Shown: positions 1 to 12,161 of the stretch, in pieces | Layout of the letters: each line of letters starts with the position of its first letter | How positions within the stretch are numbered: the first letter of the stretch is position 1 | DNA from: DASQUK01 sp035641315 | GTDB taxonomy: Bacteria > Actinomycetota > Acidimicrobiia > Acidimicrobiales > VFJN01 | Assembly: GCA_035641315.1 (NCBI GenBank) | Contig: DASQUK010000274.1 | Coordinates: 1-64,000, forward strand | DNA: 64,000 nt | Direction: 5' to 3' | Notes under the pieces: model-generated | What the model saw: the letters and a program-made list of their open reading frames with translations, nothing else | Told to the model about the DNA's origin: nothing | Database searches by the model: none | Program-made: the position numbers and the translations under genes

Positions 1-54
1 GTCCTCGCCGAGGCCCGCCGGCGGCGCATCGGCGGACGGCCGACCGTGCAGTAG
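1..54 (+). CDS. C-terminal end of a truncated upstream gene, function unknown
   Basis: The window opens inside an ORF whose last 17 codons are VLAEARRRRIGGRPTVQ, ending in TAG at 52-54. The tail is short and arginine-rich, like a cytoplasmic tail. It lies 9 bp before ccmF on the same strand, so it is probably the preceding gene of a cytochrome c maturation operon (a CcmC-, CcmD- or CcmE-like gene would fit). Too little sequence is present to decide. Confidence 0.5.
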   Translation, partial: VLAEARRRRIGGRPTVQ

Positions 55-63
55 CGTTCGCGC

Positions 64-1950
<1,887 letters not shown>

Positions 1951-1971
<21 letters not shown>

Positions 1972-4900
1972 GGCGGCGACGCCCGACCGACGCCGCTTGG
2001 ACTCGAGCAGCGTGCCTAGCGTGGCCGCCGGCTGCGGCTCCTCACGGGTCGGTTCGGCAGGCGCAGCCGGGGGCGCGGAACGGCGCGGGGGCCGCTCCGG
2101 CCGGGCTGTGCCGGGCGCCGGGGCCTGGTCCCGCGCCCGGCCCGGCAGGGACGGCATGCGCCGGCCGATCCACCACCGCACAGTGGCCCCGGCGTGGCGG
2201 GCCTGGCTCGCCACCGAGCCCCGCAGCGCCAACCGCGACAGCGCCACCGCCACAGGCCACAGCAGCGCGGCCGCCAGCAGCAGCCACCCCGTCAGCGGGA
2301 TGCGCGACCGGCCGGGGCGCAGGCCCTCGCGGTCGAAGGCCTGGGCGGGTTCGATCTCGCCCCGGCCGGCAGTGCGCTCGGACACGCGGGCCAGCAGCGC
2401 TGGGTCGGCCTCCCCCGGTTCGTACTCGTCGCTGTACGACAGCGACGCCAGCGCCGTGCCGCCTATCACGGGGTCGGCCGACTCCCCGTCGGTCACGGTG
2501 GCTGCCACCGCGTACGAGCCGGCGTCGGTCACCGGCAGCTCGCCGGCGAACGTGTTGCCGGCCGTCCGCTCCAGGCGCACGTCGGACGCCTGCCCGTCGG
2601 GCCCGCTGATGCGGGCGGTCGCCTCGCTGCCGTCGGGGAAGGCGTCGTCGCCCACCACCGAAACCTCGAGCACGCCGTCGTCGATCCGGGCCGACACGCC
2701 GCCCGACGCGCCCGAGCGGGGGAACGTGTCCTTCACCACGCCCGACCAGAACCCGACGAACCCGTCCCACGAGGCCCAGGTCTGCGCCCACCGCTCCCCC
2801 TGGTCGCTGGTCCACGACGTCACTCGCCCGAGCCCGACGTTCCACGATGCCAACAACGGGTCCTCGTCGGGGCCGATGCGCAGGTGGGTGGCGGCCTGGG
2901 GCTTGGCGGTGGTGGCGATGTAGCCCAGCAGGGGCGGCGTCGCCTCGAGGCCTCGTACCGGTGCCGCCGACGACGTAACCGTGAGGACGAACTCGCCCTC
3001 GTTGACGAAGTCGCGCGAGGCGATGGTGGCCTCTTGCTGCATGATCTGGGGGATCTCCTGCAGGTTGCGGCCCGGATAGAAGCGCCCGCCGCCGGCCTCG
3101 GCGATGGCCTCGAGCTCGCGGGCCGATCCCTCGCCGGTGGCCAGCACCGACACCGTGATGCCCTCCTCCCGCAGGGCGGCCGCTTCGTCGGCCAGGCCCA
3201 CGAGCGCGGAGGGGTCGGTGAACCCGTCGGTGAACAGGATGATGTGCTTGAGGCTCTGCTTCGACTCGCGCAGCGCTTCCGCCGCCGTCGCCAGCGACTC
3301 GGACAGGTCGGTGCCCTCGCCGGTGGGGTTCAGCTTGCGCAGGCCCGACGTCACCACCTCCTCGGCGGGGAGCTGCTGGAGGTCGAGCACCCATCGCTCC
3401 GAGGTGTCGACGGCCAGCACGCCCACCTCGTCCCGCTCGGACAGCGCCTCGATGGCGCGGGCGGCGCCGGCCCGGGCGATGTCGGTCTTGACGACGCCTC
3501 CCCCGAGGCGGTTGCCGGCCGACGGCATGCCGTTGGAGCCCTCGGCGCAGTGGCACGCTCCCATCGATCCCGACGTGTCGATGGCCAGCACCTCGGCGAC
3601 CGTCTGGCGGCGCTTGGGGTCGAGGATGTCGGACACGACCGGCAGCAGCTGCTCCAGCTCGCTGCCCAGGTAGCCGCCGAGCCCGTAGGACTGGGTGCCG
3701 CCCACGGTGACCAGCCCCCGGCCGAGGTCACGCACGGCCGACGAGAGCGTGGCCACCTGGTCGCCGGTCAGAGTGCGGGCGTCGACGTCGGCCAGCACAA
3801 TTGACGAGTAGCCCGTCAGCTCGTCGAGCGGCGGCACCGCCGTGGCCGCCGCCACTGTCACGTCGACCGCACCGGCCCGCAGCACCTCGGCCAACGCCGC
3901 CCCGGCGCCGGCCCGTCCCTCCAGCAACAGCACCGACGGCGGGCCCTCGACCAGCACCGCGGCGTAGGCGACGTCGTTCTCCCGGACGGCGTCGGTGGCG
4001 GTCGCAACGTGCACCTGGTAGCGGGCCAGACCGGGCGCGCCCGCCTGCACCTGGAACGCCACCTCGTTGTCGCCAGCCACCAGGTCGAGCGTGCGCTGCT
4101 CGAGCGTCTGGCCGTCCCGTAGCAGCGACACCACGGCCGGGCCCGCCCGATCGGCGTGCACGGTGGCGCGCACCGTCACGGCCTCGCCCTGGCTGGCCCG
4201 GCCGGGCGCCTCCAGCGCTGCCACCGCGGCGTCGGGGCCGCCTGCCCGGGCGACAGTGTGGACCTCGACCGGGATGCCGTCCTCGGCGAGCCGCTCGGCC
4301 TCGGCCATGACGTCCCCCTGCGTGGGGCGGCCGTCGGACACCAGCACCACGCGGCGGCGGGCATCGCTCGGCAGCACGGCCGCCGCCAACCGCAGGGCGC
4401 CGGCCAGGTCGGTGCGGCTGGGGTCGATCTGCACCGCCGGCTGCCCCAGGCGGGGCTCGGACTGCATGGTCAGCTCCAGGCGGGCGTCGCCGCCGAACAG
4501 CGCCACGCCGGCCCGGGCGTCGCTCGGCATCCGGTCTAGCGCGTCGCGCACCCAGGCGGCGGCGTCGGCCTGTCCGCCCGAGCCCAGCGAGTCGGACGCG
4601 TCGATCACGAACATCGTCGCCACCCGGTTGGCGGGCCGGACGATGGCCAGGTCGAGCAGCGCCCCCACAAGGGCCAGCACGATCAGCGCCCGCAGCACCG
4701 TGGCGGCCCGGAACTGGCTGCGGGAGACCCCGGACCGGCGGCGGGACAGCCACCACTCCAGCGGCAGCAGCGCCAGCAGCGGCGCCACCGCCCACGGCAG
4801 GATCGACACCTCGCCCCGCGGCGGGGCATCGCCGGGCCGGCTAGCGCGCTCCTCGGTGAGCAGGCTCGGCGCCGGCGTGACGTCGGACTCGCGGGCCGCG

Positions 4901-6513
4901 GCGTTGACGGCGATCGTGCGTTCGGTCTGGCCCTCGGACATGATCGTCCAGAATCCGAGGCGGTCGGCGTGCGGCGCCGGTGCGCCGGCCGGCACCTCGA
5001 TCTCGAGCCCGCCTGGCCCGCCGACCACGTTGGGCCGGGACGAGTCGAGCGGCAGCGTGGCGCCGGCCTCGAGCGCCGCCGGCGGCGTGCCGCCGCCGGT
5101 CAGCTCGCCGACGATGCGGTCGCCCAGGATCGGGAACGCCTCGGTGACCGGCAGGTTCGAGTCGGCGGGGACGAAGCCGAGGTAGACGAAGGGGCGCTCG
5201 CCCATGGTGCCGCGGGTGAGCAACGGGGTCCCCTCGGCGGCCACCAGCGTCTCTGCGGTGGGGGCGTCGAGGCGCTGGGCCGTGTCGATCACGATGGCCG
5301 ACAGGTCGACGTCGGCCAGCAACGGATCGTCGGACCGCACCAGCGTCGGCGCCGGCTCGTCCACCTCCCCCGTCACGGCCACGCCCGGGACGCCGCCGGG
5401 CGGGGCGATGGCCCAGAACGGCGCCGGCGGCTCGGCCGGCACCGGCACCTGGTTGTAGATCGCGAGATCGACCCCCGCCGGCGCACCGTCCGCCGTCGGC
5501 GAGCGGGTGACCTCGATGCCGGGGATAGCGGCCAGCAACGCCTCGAGGAACACGTCGTCGGGTCCCGCGAGGAACACGTCGACGTCGCGCCGGCCGGGCG
5601 CGACCGCCACGGCGTGGTCGTCGGCGTCGAGCAGGTCCTCGCCCTCGAGGAACGCCTCGACCCGTTCGCCGGCCGGCAGGTCCACCTCGACGTCGACCAC
5701 GTCGCCGCTGCCCAGCGTGACCGTCTCGTCGGCCGCCGTGCGGCCGTCGACGTCGAGCCGCAGGCTCTGCGTGGCCTCGGGCCCGCCGGTGTTGCGCACG
5801 GTGACGATGGCGTGCAGGCCGCTGGCGCGCGGCTCGACCGTCAGGCGGGTGATGGCGCGGTTGGTCGACTCGTCGCCGACGGCGCGGTAGACGGTGCCGG
5901 GCGGCAGCAGCGCCTGCTCGGCGTCGGTGAGCCCGCCGTCGGAGAGCAGCACGAAGGCGATGCTGTCCCCCGGGGTCTCGAGGCCCTCGGCCAAGGCGAA
6001 GGCGCCGGCGAAGTCGGCGGCGCCGGGCGCGACCTCGACAGGGCCGAGGGCGTCGGCGAACTCGCCCCGGTCCGGACTGGCGGTGAGCACCACCCGGGGC
6101 CGGGCGTCGGCCACGACGGCGCTGGCGACGCCGCCGGCCGGGAGCTCGCCCCGCAGCCGCCGGGCCTCGGCCGCGGCCGCCGCCAGCCGGTCGGGATCGC
6201 CGTCCTTGGCCGCCATCGAGCCGGAGGCGTCGACGATGAACACGGTGTGGTCGGCGACCGGCGCGTCGGTCAGGCGGACAGGGCGGGCCAGCGCCACCGC
6301 CAGGCCGACCACGGCCAGGAGCTGCAGCAGCAGGAGCAGGTTGGGCCGCAGCCGCTGCCACGGCCGGGCCGCGGCCACCGGCGTCGCCAGCTCCCGCCAC
6401 AGGAAGGTCGACGACACCTCGACCTCCTGGCGCCGAGGCCGCAGCAGGTGCAACACGACGACCGGCACCGCCAGTGCCAGCGCCCACAGCCCCGCCGGGT
6501 TGGCGAACCTCAC
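1951..6513 (-). CDS. giant membrane protein with three VWA domains (BatA-like plus GATase-like fusion)
   Basis: The 1520-residue product looks like two proteins fused. Residues 1-80 carry the N-terminal hydrophobic pair typical of BatA/aerotolerance proteins. Residues 90-270 form a VWA domain with the MIDAS motif DASGSM (95-100). A second membrane segment lies near 580, followed by a second VWA domain (DASDS near 636), a glutamine-amidotransferase-like stretch (TVGGTQSYGLGGY) and a third VWA domain (DTSGSM near 978, followed by an unusual GACHCAEGSN loop). A C-terminal membrane helix leads to a proline- and arginine-rich cytoplasmic tail. VWA domains with MIDAS sites bind divalent metal and protein partners. 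The GTG start is 25 bp after the DUF58 stop. It is the last gene of the operon, and its 3' end overlaps ccmF by 21 bp. Confidence 0.88.
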
Positions 6514-6538
6514 CGGGGGGAGCCCCCACCCTCATGGA

Positions 6539-7396
6539 TCATGCGAGGACACCGGCGGAGCGCCAGGCGCCGAGCAGCAGCGGCTCGAGCGGGTCGGTGT
6601 CCAGCACCCGGACGTACGCCGCGCCTACCTGGCGGCAGCGGTGGCCCACGTCGTCGGCCCAGGCCCGCGCCACTCGCTCGTAGGCCCGGAGGGCGTCCTG
6701 CGACAGGCTCACGGCGACGCGTTCGCCAGTCTCGCGGTCGACCAGCTCGAGGTCGCCCACCACGTCCGGGCGCAGCTCGTCGGCGGCCAGCACGTGGACC
6801 ACGGCCAGGTCGCCGCCGCGGGCCGGCAGCCGGCTGATCCCCGCCGACCACTCGGGGGTGAGTAGGTCGGACACCAGCACGGTGAGCCCTGCCGGCCCCG
6901 GGCGCGACAGCAGATCCCGCGCCGCGGCTGCGAAGCGGGTCTCGCCAGACGGCTCCAGGGCCCCCAGATGGCCGAACAACGCCTGAGCCGCGTGCCGGCC
7001 GGTGAACCGGGGCGCCGCCCGGGTCAGCGGGAAACTGTGCAGCGTCACGGCGTCACGCCGGATCAGCGCCACGAAGCCGAGGGCGGCGGCGATCCGCTGC
7101 GCTTGCAGGAGCTTGGTGCCGCTCGCCATCGACGCCGAAGTATCGACCAGCAGCCGCACGGTCAGGTCGTCCTCGGCCTCGAACAGGCGCACCAGCAGCT
7201 GGTCGAGGCGGGCCAGTGCCTGGTAGTCGATACGGCGGAAGTCGTCGCCCGGCGCGTACTCGCGGTACTCGGCGAAGTCGAGCGTGGCGCCGTGCTGCGG
7301 CGAACGGTGCTCGGCCACGAGCCGCCCGGCCAGCCGCCGCCGGGTGGCGATCTGCAGCCGCTCGAGCCGCGCCAGGAACGCCGGGTCGAGCAGCAC
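6539..7396 (-). CDS. DUF58 domain protein (MoxR-partner, VWA-like fold)
   Basis: This 285-residue protein has the DUF58 signature: a central AEYREYAPGDDFRRIDY-type segment near residues 45-65, followed by a VWA-like MIDAS motif DTSASM near 91. DUF58 proteins are encoded next to MoxR ATPases almost universally, and both are thought to act in folding, assembly or metal loading of partner complexes. The GTG start overlaps the MoxR stop by one base (TAGTG), so the two are translationally coupled. No signal peptide or membrane helix is visible, so it should be cytoplasmic. Confidence 0.92.
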   Translation of the reverse strand: MLLDPAFLARLERLQIATRRRLAGRLVAEHRSPQHGATLDFAEYREYAPGDDFRRIDYQALARLDQLLVRLFEAEDDLTVRLLVDTSASMASGTKLLQAQRIAAALGFVALIRRDAVTLHSFPLTRAAPRFTGRHAAQALFGHLGALEPSGETRFAAAARDLLSRPGPAGLTVLVSDLLTPEWSAGISRLPARGGDLAVVHVLAADELRPDVVGDLELVDRETGERVAVSLSQDALRAYERVARAWADDVGHRCRQVGAAYVRVLDTDPLEPLLLGAWRSAGVLA

Positions 7397-8442
7397 TAGG
7401 GCGCGCCTCGGAGGCCCGTCGCGGGGGCGGGCAACGCCTCGAGGACCTCGTCGACCAACTGGTCCGCCGACACGCCGTCGGCCACCGCCTCGTAGCCCAT
7501 CACCAACCGGTGGCGCAGAGCAGCGTGGGCCACGGCCCGCACGTCGTCCGCCGCCACCGTCGGCCGGCCGTCGAGCAGAGCCGCGGCCTTGGCCGCCAGG
7601 ATCAGCGCCTGCGCGGCCCGGGGGCTCGCCCCGAAGCGGACGTAGCGCCGCACCCGCTCGGGCGCGGTCTCGTGCGTGGGATGGGTGGCGACCACCAGGT
7701 CGACGGCGTGTTCCACCAGGTGGCTGGGCACCGGCACCTCGCGGGTCAGCTCGATCATCGCGGCGAGCGTGGCGGCGTCGGCCACCGGCTCGGCGCCGGC
7801 CACAGCCGTGCCGGTCGTCCGCCCCACCACCTGCACCAACTCCTCAGCGCTCGGGAACGGCACCAGCGCCTTGAGCAGGAAGCGGTCGAGCTGCGCCTCG
7901 GGCAGCGGGTACGTGCCCTCCATCTCCAGCGGGTTCTGCGTGGCCATGACCAGGAACGGGCGCGGCAACGGCCGGGTGGCGCCGGCCACGGTCACTGCCC
8001 GCTCCTGCATGGCCTCCAGGAGCGCCGATTGCGTCTTGGGGGTGGCCCGGTTGACCTCGTCGGCCAGCACCAGGCTGGCGAACACCGGCCCCGGCCGGAA
8101 CCGGAACTCGCGGCCACCGTCGGGTCGCTGCTCCAGCACCTGGGTGCCGACGATGTCGGCCGGCATGAGGTCGGGCGTGAACTGGATGCGATTGAACTCG
8201 AGGTCGACGGCCTCGGACAGCGTCTTGAGCAGCATCGTCTTGCCCAGCCCGGGCACGCCCTCCAGCAGCGCGTGGCCCTCGCACAGCAGGCACACGAGCA
8301 CCGTCCGCACCAGAGCGCGCTGGCCCACGATGACGCGGCCGATCTGCTCCTCGATGGCGGCAGCCAGGTCCGCGTACCGCTCGGGGGTCATGGTGGTGGC
8401 GGACGGGGAAACGGTCGTCACGTGGTCTCCTCCCACAGTCAT
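7396..8442 (-). CDS. MoxR-family AAA+ ATPase
   Basis: This is a 348-residue AAA+ ATPase of the MoxR group. The Walker A motif EGVPGLGKTM is at residues 61-70. Walker B is in LVLADEVNRA, followed by the family TPKTQSALLEAMQE sensor segment. MoxR proteins work as chaperone-like ATPases with VWA and DUF58 partners, which are the next two genes. The ATG start overlaps the previous stop as ATGA. An internal ATG 17 codons in (TPERYADL) is a possible alternative start. Confidence 0.95.
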   Translation of the reverse strand: MTVGGDHVTTVSPSATTMTPERYADLAAAIEEQIGRVIVGQRALVRTVLVCLLCEGHALLEGVPGLGKTMLLKTLSEAVDLEFNRIQFTPDLMPADIVGTQVLEQRPDGGREFRFRPGPVFASLVLADEVNRATPKTQSALLEAMQERAVTVAGATRPLPRPFLVMATQNPLEMEGTYPLPEAQLDRFLLKALVPFPSAEELVQVVGRTTGTAVAGAEPVADAATLAAMIELTREVPVPSHLVEHAVDLVVATHPTHETAPERVRRYVRFGASPRAAQALILAAKAAALLDGRPTVAADDVRAVAHAALRHRLVMGYEAVADGVSADQLVDEVLEALPAPATGLRGAP

Positions 8443-10076
8443 AGGCCGGCCGTGCTCTCGAAGTAGGCCCGGATCACGTCGCGCAGGGTCGGCGGCAGGT
8501 CGCTGCGCTCGAGCGCCGCCACCATGGCGTCGCGGTAGCTCTGGGGCAGCTCGCTCAGCGGTACGCGGCTGCCGCCCCGGCCCGTCGGGCCGCTGTCGCG
8601 CCCCACCGTCTCTCCCGGCTGGCCCGAACCGGACCCGTCGGCGACGAGCTGGTCGCCCTCGCGGTAGTCGGGCGCGTAGACGCTGGCGTCGGCCGCCTGC
8701 TCGTCGTCGGACCCGGGACCGTCACCGGAGCCGTTGGCATTGTCGCTCGGCCGCCCCTGCCCGCCCTGGCCGGACCCCGTGCCCCCGGACGAGCCGCCCA
8801 CGTTGCCCGAAGGACTGCCGCCACCCTGACCCTGGCCGGACCCCTGTCCCTGACCTTGGCCTTGACCCTGCCCGCTGCCCTGCCCCTGGCCTTGTCCCTG
8901 CCCCTGGCCTTGTCCCTGTCCTTGACCCTGACCCTGTCCTTGACCCTGACCCTCGCCGTCACCGTCGCCGTCCCCGTCGGCACCGGGACTGTCGCTCAGC
9001 CGGTCGGCGGCGTCGGCCACCGCCCCAGACGCGGCGCCGGCGGCGTCGGCCGCAGCCACGTCCTCGGCGCCGGTGGACTGGGCGGCCGCGGCCTCCCCGA
9101 GCGCGGCCTGGGCGCCCGCCACGTCGCCCGCGCCGAGCGCCGCCGCGGCCTCGGCCAGCGCGTCCGCTGCCTCGGGGTTGCCGACCGCCTGCGCCTCGGA
9201 CAGTTGCGAGAGGCGCTCGGACAACGCCGCCCGGTCCTCGGGCACCAGGCCCGCCACTGCGTCCGCCAGCTGCGAGAGCTGCTCGGCCGCCGACGCCGCG
9301 GACGTCCCCGGGAGCGGCTGCGACTCCAGACTGCGCTGCAGGCCGGTTACCGCCGCCTTGCGCGCCAGCGCGTCGGGCGGGACGCCCGCCTGGAGCTCGG
9401 TCTGGGCCTGGGCCAGCTCCTCGAGGCCCTCGTCGAGCGAGCCGGCACCCTCCAGCGACTTGGCCAGATTGCGAAGCTGCTCCACCGCCGCCCGCTCGCC
9501 CTCGCCGGCACCCGGCGTCTCGGCCAGAGCGTCGGCGGCCTCGCGCAGCCGCTCGGCCTCCTCGGCGAGGGCGGCCTGCTCGGCGGCGCGCTGGCGGCGC
9601 ACGTCGTCCTGCGGGTTGGGCAGCCAGGCCAGACTGAAGGCGCCCGCGGCCAGCACCGCCACCGCCAGCAGGCGGCGCCCGCGGGTGGGCAGGGGCACGG
9701 CCTCCCGGGCCCGGGTGCCGCTGGCCAGCGACGAGGCCCGGGCCCGCGCCCGGTCGGGGAGGACGCCCGGCGTGTCCTGCAGCTCGAGCGCGGCGGCGAA
9801 GGCGTCGCGGGTGCCGAGGCCCCGGTCGGCCGCCCGGGCCGCCAGCAGCGGCGGGATGCGCACCACCAGCGCCACCAGCCCCACGCCCAGCGCCACGGCC
9901 ACGGCGAGCACGACGGCCGCCGGCTCCGGCCAGCCCCAGGGACGCCAGCGCCCCACGAGCACCAGCGTCAGCGCCGCCAGGGCGACGGCGGGAGCCAGCC
10001 ACTGCGCGGTGGCGACCGCCCAGGTCCAGCGCAACCGGCGGCGCACCGCCGCGAGCAGCTCGTGCAGGGCGGACAC
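8439..10076 (-). CDS. membrane protein with Ala-rich coiled region and Gly-Gln repeat tail
   Basis: The 545-residue protein has two hydrophobic helices at the N-terminus (about 20-42 and 48-75) and a third near 155. A long Ala/Glu/Leu/Gln helical region follows (about 165-360). Next comes a low-complexity segment of Gly-Asp, Gly-Gln and Gly-Ser dipeptides (about 372-425). A conserved C-terminal segment, VPLSELPQSYRDAMVAALE, ends the protein. The architecture recalls DUF4175-like proteins that sit with MoxR, DUF58 and VWA genes, but the match is by overall shape only. The GTG start is 8 bp after the permease stop and the stop overlaps moxR. Function unknown; a scaffold in the envelope is an inference. 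Confidence 0.8.
   Translation of the reverse strand: MSALHELLAAVRRRLRWTWAVATAQWLAPAVALAALTLVLVGRWRPWGWPEPAAVVLAVAVALGVGLVALVVRIPPLLAARAADRGLGTRDAFAAALELQDTPGVLPDRARARASSLASGTRAREAVPLPTRGRRLLAVAVLAAGAFSLAWLPNPQDDVRRQRAAEQAALAEEAERLREAADALAETPGAGEGERAAVEQLRNLAKSLEGAGSLDEGLEELAQAQTELQAGVPPDALARKAAVTGLQRSLESQPLPGTSAASAAEQLSQLADAVAGLVPEDRAALSERLSQLSEAQAVGNPEAADALAEAAAALGAGDVAGAQAALGEAAAAQSTGAEDVAAADAAGAASGAVADAADRLSDSPGADGDGDGDGEGQGQGQGQGQGQGQGQGQGQGQGQGSGQGQGQGQGQGSGQGQGGGSPSGNVGGSSGGTGSGQGGQGRPSDNANGSGDGPGSDDEQAADASVYAPDYREGDQLVADGSGSGQPGETVGRDSGPTGRGGSRVPLSELPQSYRDAMVAALERSDLPPTLRDVIRAYFESTAGL
8823..8955. repeat. hexanucleotide-type tandem repeat encoding Gly-Gln dipeptides
   Basis: The plus strand shows about 22 imperfect copies of a 6-nt unit of the form CCCTGN or CCTTGN. 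These encode alternating Gly and Gln (occasionally Gly-Ser) on the minus strand. Third-base variation between units shows selection on the peptide as well as slippage-prone DNA. Copy number is likely to differ between strains. Confidence 0.85.
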
Positions 10077-10084
10077 CGGTGGCC

Positions 10085-11071
10085 CTAACGCTCCGCCGGC
10101 GCCGGCGTCCGTAGCCGCCGGGCCCCGAGGGCGACGGCGAGCGCCGCCAGCGTGGCCAGCACCGCCGCCGAGATCGGCCAGAACGAGCTGAACGTGCTCG
10201 ACTCGAAGACCGGGTTGCCGAAGTCGTCGATGGCGATCACCTCACCGCCGTCGACCGCGAAGGCCTCGTCGCCGCCGCGGAAGCGGTCGGCCTCATCGCG
10301 GGCCAGCCAGTCGTGGATCGGGTCGAACGGCGACGACGTCGTGCCGAACGCGTCGTTGTCGCCGCCCACGACGTCGGCCACCATCACGAAGGGGTTGGGG
10401 TAGAGGATCCACTCGGGCGGATTGGCCTGGTCGGTCCCCCGGGAGGTGTCGATCAGCCCGGCCGCCGCGTACACCAGGATCGTCCCCAGCGTTAGCGCGA
10501 TGACCGCGCCGTAGGACAGCACGGTGGCGGCCTGCACCCGCCGGCAGAAGGCGGAGATGCACGCGGTGAGGCAGGCGACGATCACGCCGGTGAAGGCGAC
10601 CATGGCCACGCCACCGAGCACTTGGCCGATCGTCACCCCGCCGATGAGGTAGCTGACCGACAGCAGCGGCACCGTGACCACCAGCAGCAGGAGCAGGAAC
10701 GCCAGCGACGCGCCGATCTTGCCGAGCAGCAGCGAGACCGGCCGCAGCAGCGTGATCTGCAGCGGCACCAGCGTCTGGCGCTCGCGCTCGCCGGCGATGG
10801 CGCCCGAGGTCTGCCCCGGCACCAGGAACAGCACCAGCAGCAGCATGAAGAACAGCAGCCACTCGAAGATGCCCCGCCCCACCGAGGCGATCTGCGTCGC
10901 CACCGGGGCGCCGAACGAGCTGCCGGTGGTGCCTCGGTTGGCCTGGTAGACGAGGTAGAGGATGCCGGCCAGCACCCCCAAGTAGATGGTCAGCACGACG
11001 AACGTGCGACGCCCCCGCATCCGCTCGACCAGCTCGCGCCGCAGCACCGGGTTGACGGTGACGTTGACCAT
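10085..11071 (-). CDS. ABC-2 type transporter permease
   Basis: This is a permease of about 328 residues whose N-terminal segment MVNVTVNPVLRRELVERMRGR precedes the first membrane helix, as in ABC-2 exporters (CcmB/NatB-like). About six hydrophobic helices follow, with a larger extracellular loop of about 90 residues before the last one. I start it at the ATG at 11071 because GGAG lies 8 nt upstream; GTG codons at 11074 and 11077 are weaker. It lies 136 bp after the ATPase gene and should form the exporter with it. That gap is the largest inside this operon. Confidence 0.9.
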   Translation of the reverse strand: MVNVTVNPVLRRELVERMRGRRTFVVLTIYLGVLAGILYLVYQANRGTTGSSFGAPVATQIASVGRGIFEWLLFFMLLLVLFLVPGQTSGAIAGERERQTLVPLQITLLRPVSLLLGKIGASLAFLLLLLVVTVPLLSVSYLIGGVTIGQVLGGVAMVAFTGVIVACLTACISAFCRRVQAATVLSYGAVIALTLGTILVYAAAGLIDTSRGTDQANPPEWILYPNPFVMVADVVGGDNDAFGTTSSPFDPIHDWLARDEADRFRGGDEAFAVDGGEVIAIDDFGNPVFESSTFSSFWPISAAVLATLAALAVALGARRLRTPAPAER

Positions 11072-11207
11072 CACCACCGCTCCTGCTGCTTCGCGGCGGG
11101 CCGCTCAGGCTCCGACGCGTTTCTCTTCCGCTCCCACCGCCGCTCGGGCCGGGCTCGCTCTCTCGTTGCTTCCCCGTCACCCTCGACGGACGCTCGCTCA
11201 GGCACTG

Positions 11208-12161
11208 CTACTGCACCTCGCCGGTCGTGATGGTCATGAACAGGTCCTCGAGCCCGTGGCCGACCTCGGTGAACTCGAGCACCGGCTCGCCCTCGGCGAC
11301 GAGCCGGCGCAGCAGCTCGGCCTGCTCGGCGTCGTCGGCCACGGCGAAGCTGCGCTCGTCGCCACCCACCAGCCGCACCCGGATCTGGCGCTTCTGCCCC
11401 GTCAGGTCGCGCAGCTCGCCCGGCGTCCCCGAGGCCAGCAGCCGCCCCTTCTCCATGATGGCCACGGCGGTGCACATCTCGGACAGCTCAGCCAGGATGT
11501 GGCTCGACACCACGATGGTTTTGCCCATCTCCCGCAGTTCGACGAGCAGGTTGCGCAGCTCCACCCGGGCCCGGGGGTCGAGCCCCGATGCCGGCTCGTC
11601 GAGCACCAGCACCTCGGGGTCGTGCACCAGCGCCCGGGCCAGCGACAACCGTTGCTTCATGCCCCGCGACAGCGAGTTGACCATGGCGTCGCGTTTGGTG
11701 GTGAGGTCGACCAGCTCGAGCAGCGCGTCGATCGTCGGCTTCCAGCGGCCCTTGGGGACGCGGTAGGAGGCGGCGAAGAACTGCAGGTACTCGTCGACCC
11801 GCAGGCCGTCGTACACGCCGAGGATGTCGGGCATGTAACCCAGCCGCTTGCGAACCTCGCGCGGCTGGCGCACCGGGTCGAAGCCGAGGATCGCCACCGA
11901 CCCGGCGGTCGGCCTGAGCAGCGAGGCCAGGATGGCGAAGGTCGTGGTCTTGCCCGCCCCGTTGGGCCCGATGAGCCCGAACACCGACCCCTTGGGGATG
12001 TCGAGGGTGAGGTCCCGCACGGCGAACAGGTCGCCGTAGCGCTTGGTCAGCCCCCGGATGCTGACGGCGGCGTCGGCGTGTCCTTCGAGGTGTCCGTCGA
12101 CGGCTGCCGCCGGGAGGACCGTCGCGGTGATCTCCAGGCTCGGCGGGCTCTCGGCTTCCAT
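11208..12161 (-). CDS. ABC transporter ATP-binding protein
   Basis: This 317-residue ABC-type ATPase has Walker A GPNGAGKTT, the signature LSRGMKQRLSLARAL, Walker B VLVLDEPASGLDP and the H-loop SSHILAE. About 30 extra residues precede the nucleotide-binding domain. Its type (CcmA/NatA-like) pairs with ABC-2 permeases. Its ATG overlaps the preceding TAA by one base (TAATG), so it is coupled to the 777-aa gene upstream. Substrate unknown; its neighbours suggest export or assembly of envelope material. Confidence 0.94.
   Translation of the reverse strand: MEAESPPSLEITATVLPAAAVDGHLEGHADAAVSIRGLTKRYGDLFAVRDLTLDIPKGSVFGLIGPNGAGKTTTFAILASLLRPTAGSVAILGFDPVRQPREVRKRLGYMPDILGVYDGLRVDEYLQFFAASYRVPKGRWKPTIDALLELVDLTTKRDAMVNSLSRGMKQRLSLARALVHDPEVLVLDEPASGLDPRARVELRNLLVELREMGKTIVVSSHILAELSEMCTAVAIMEKGRLLASGTPGELRDLTGQKRQIRVRLVGGDERSFAVADDAEQAELLRRLVAEGEPVLEFTEVGHGLEDLFMTITTGEVQ

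Noticed and set aside
6514..6542. Third copy of the hairpin repeat
   Set aside because: Only the G/C hairpin and a 12-nt CTCATGGATCAT match, which can occur by chance in 64 kb; it is mentioned as a possibility but not annotated.
8823..8955. Possible CRISPR-like array
   Set aside because: The units are 6 bp with no spacers and lie in a coding frame; it is a dipeptide repeat.
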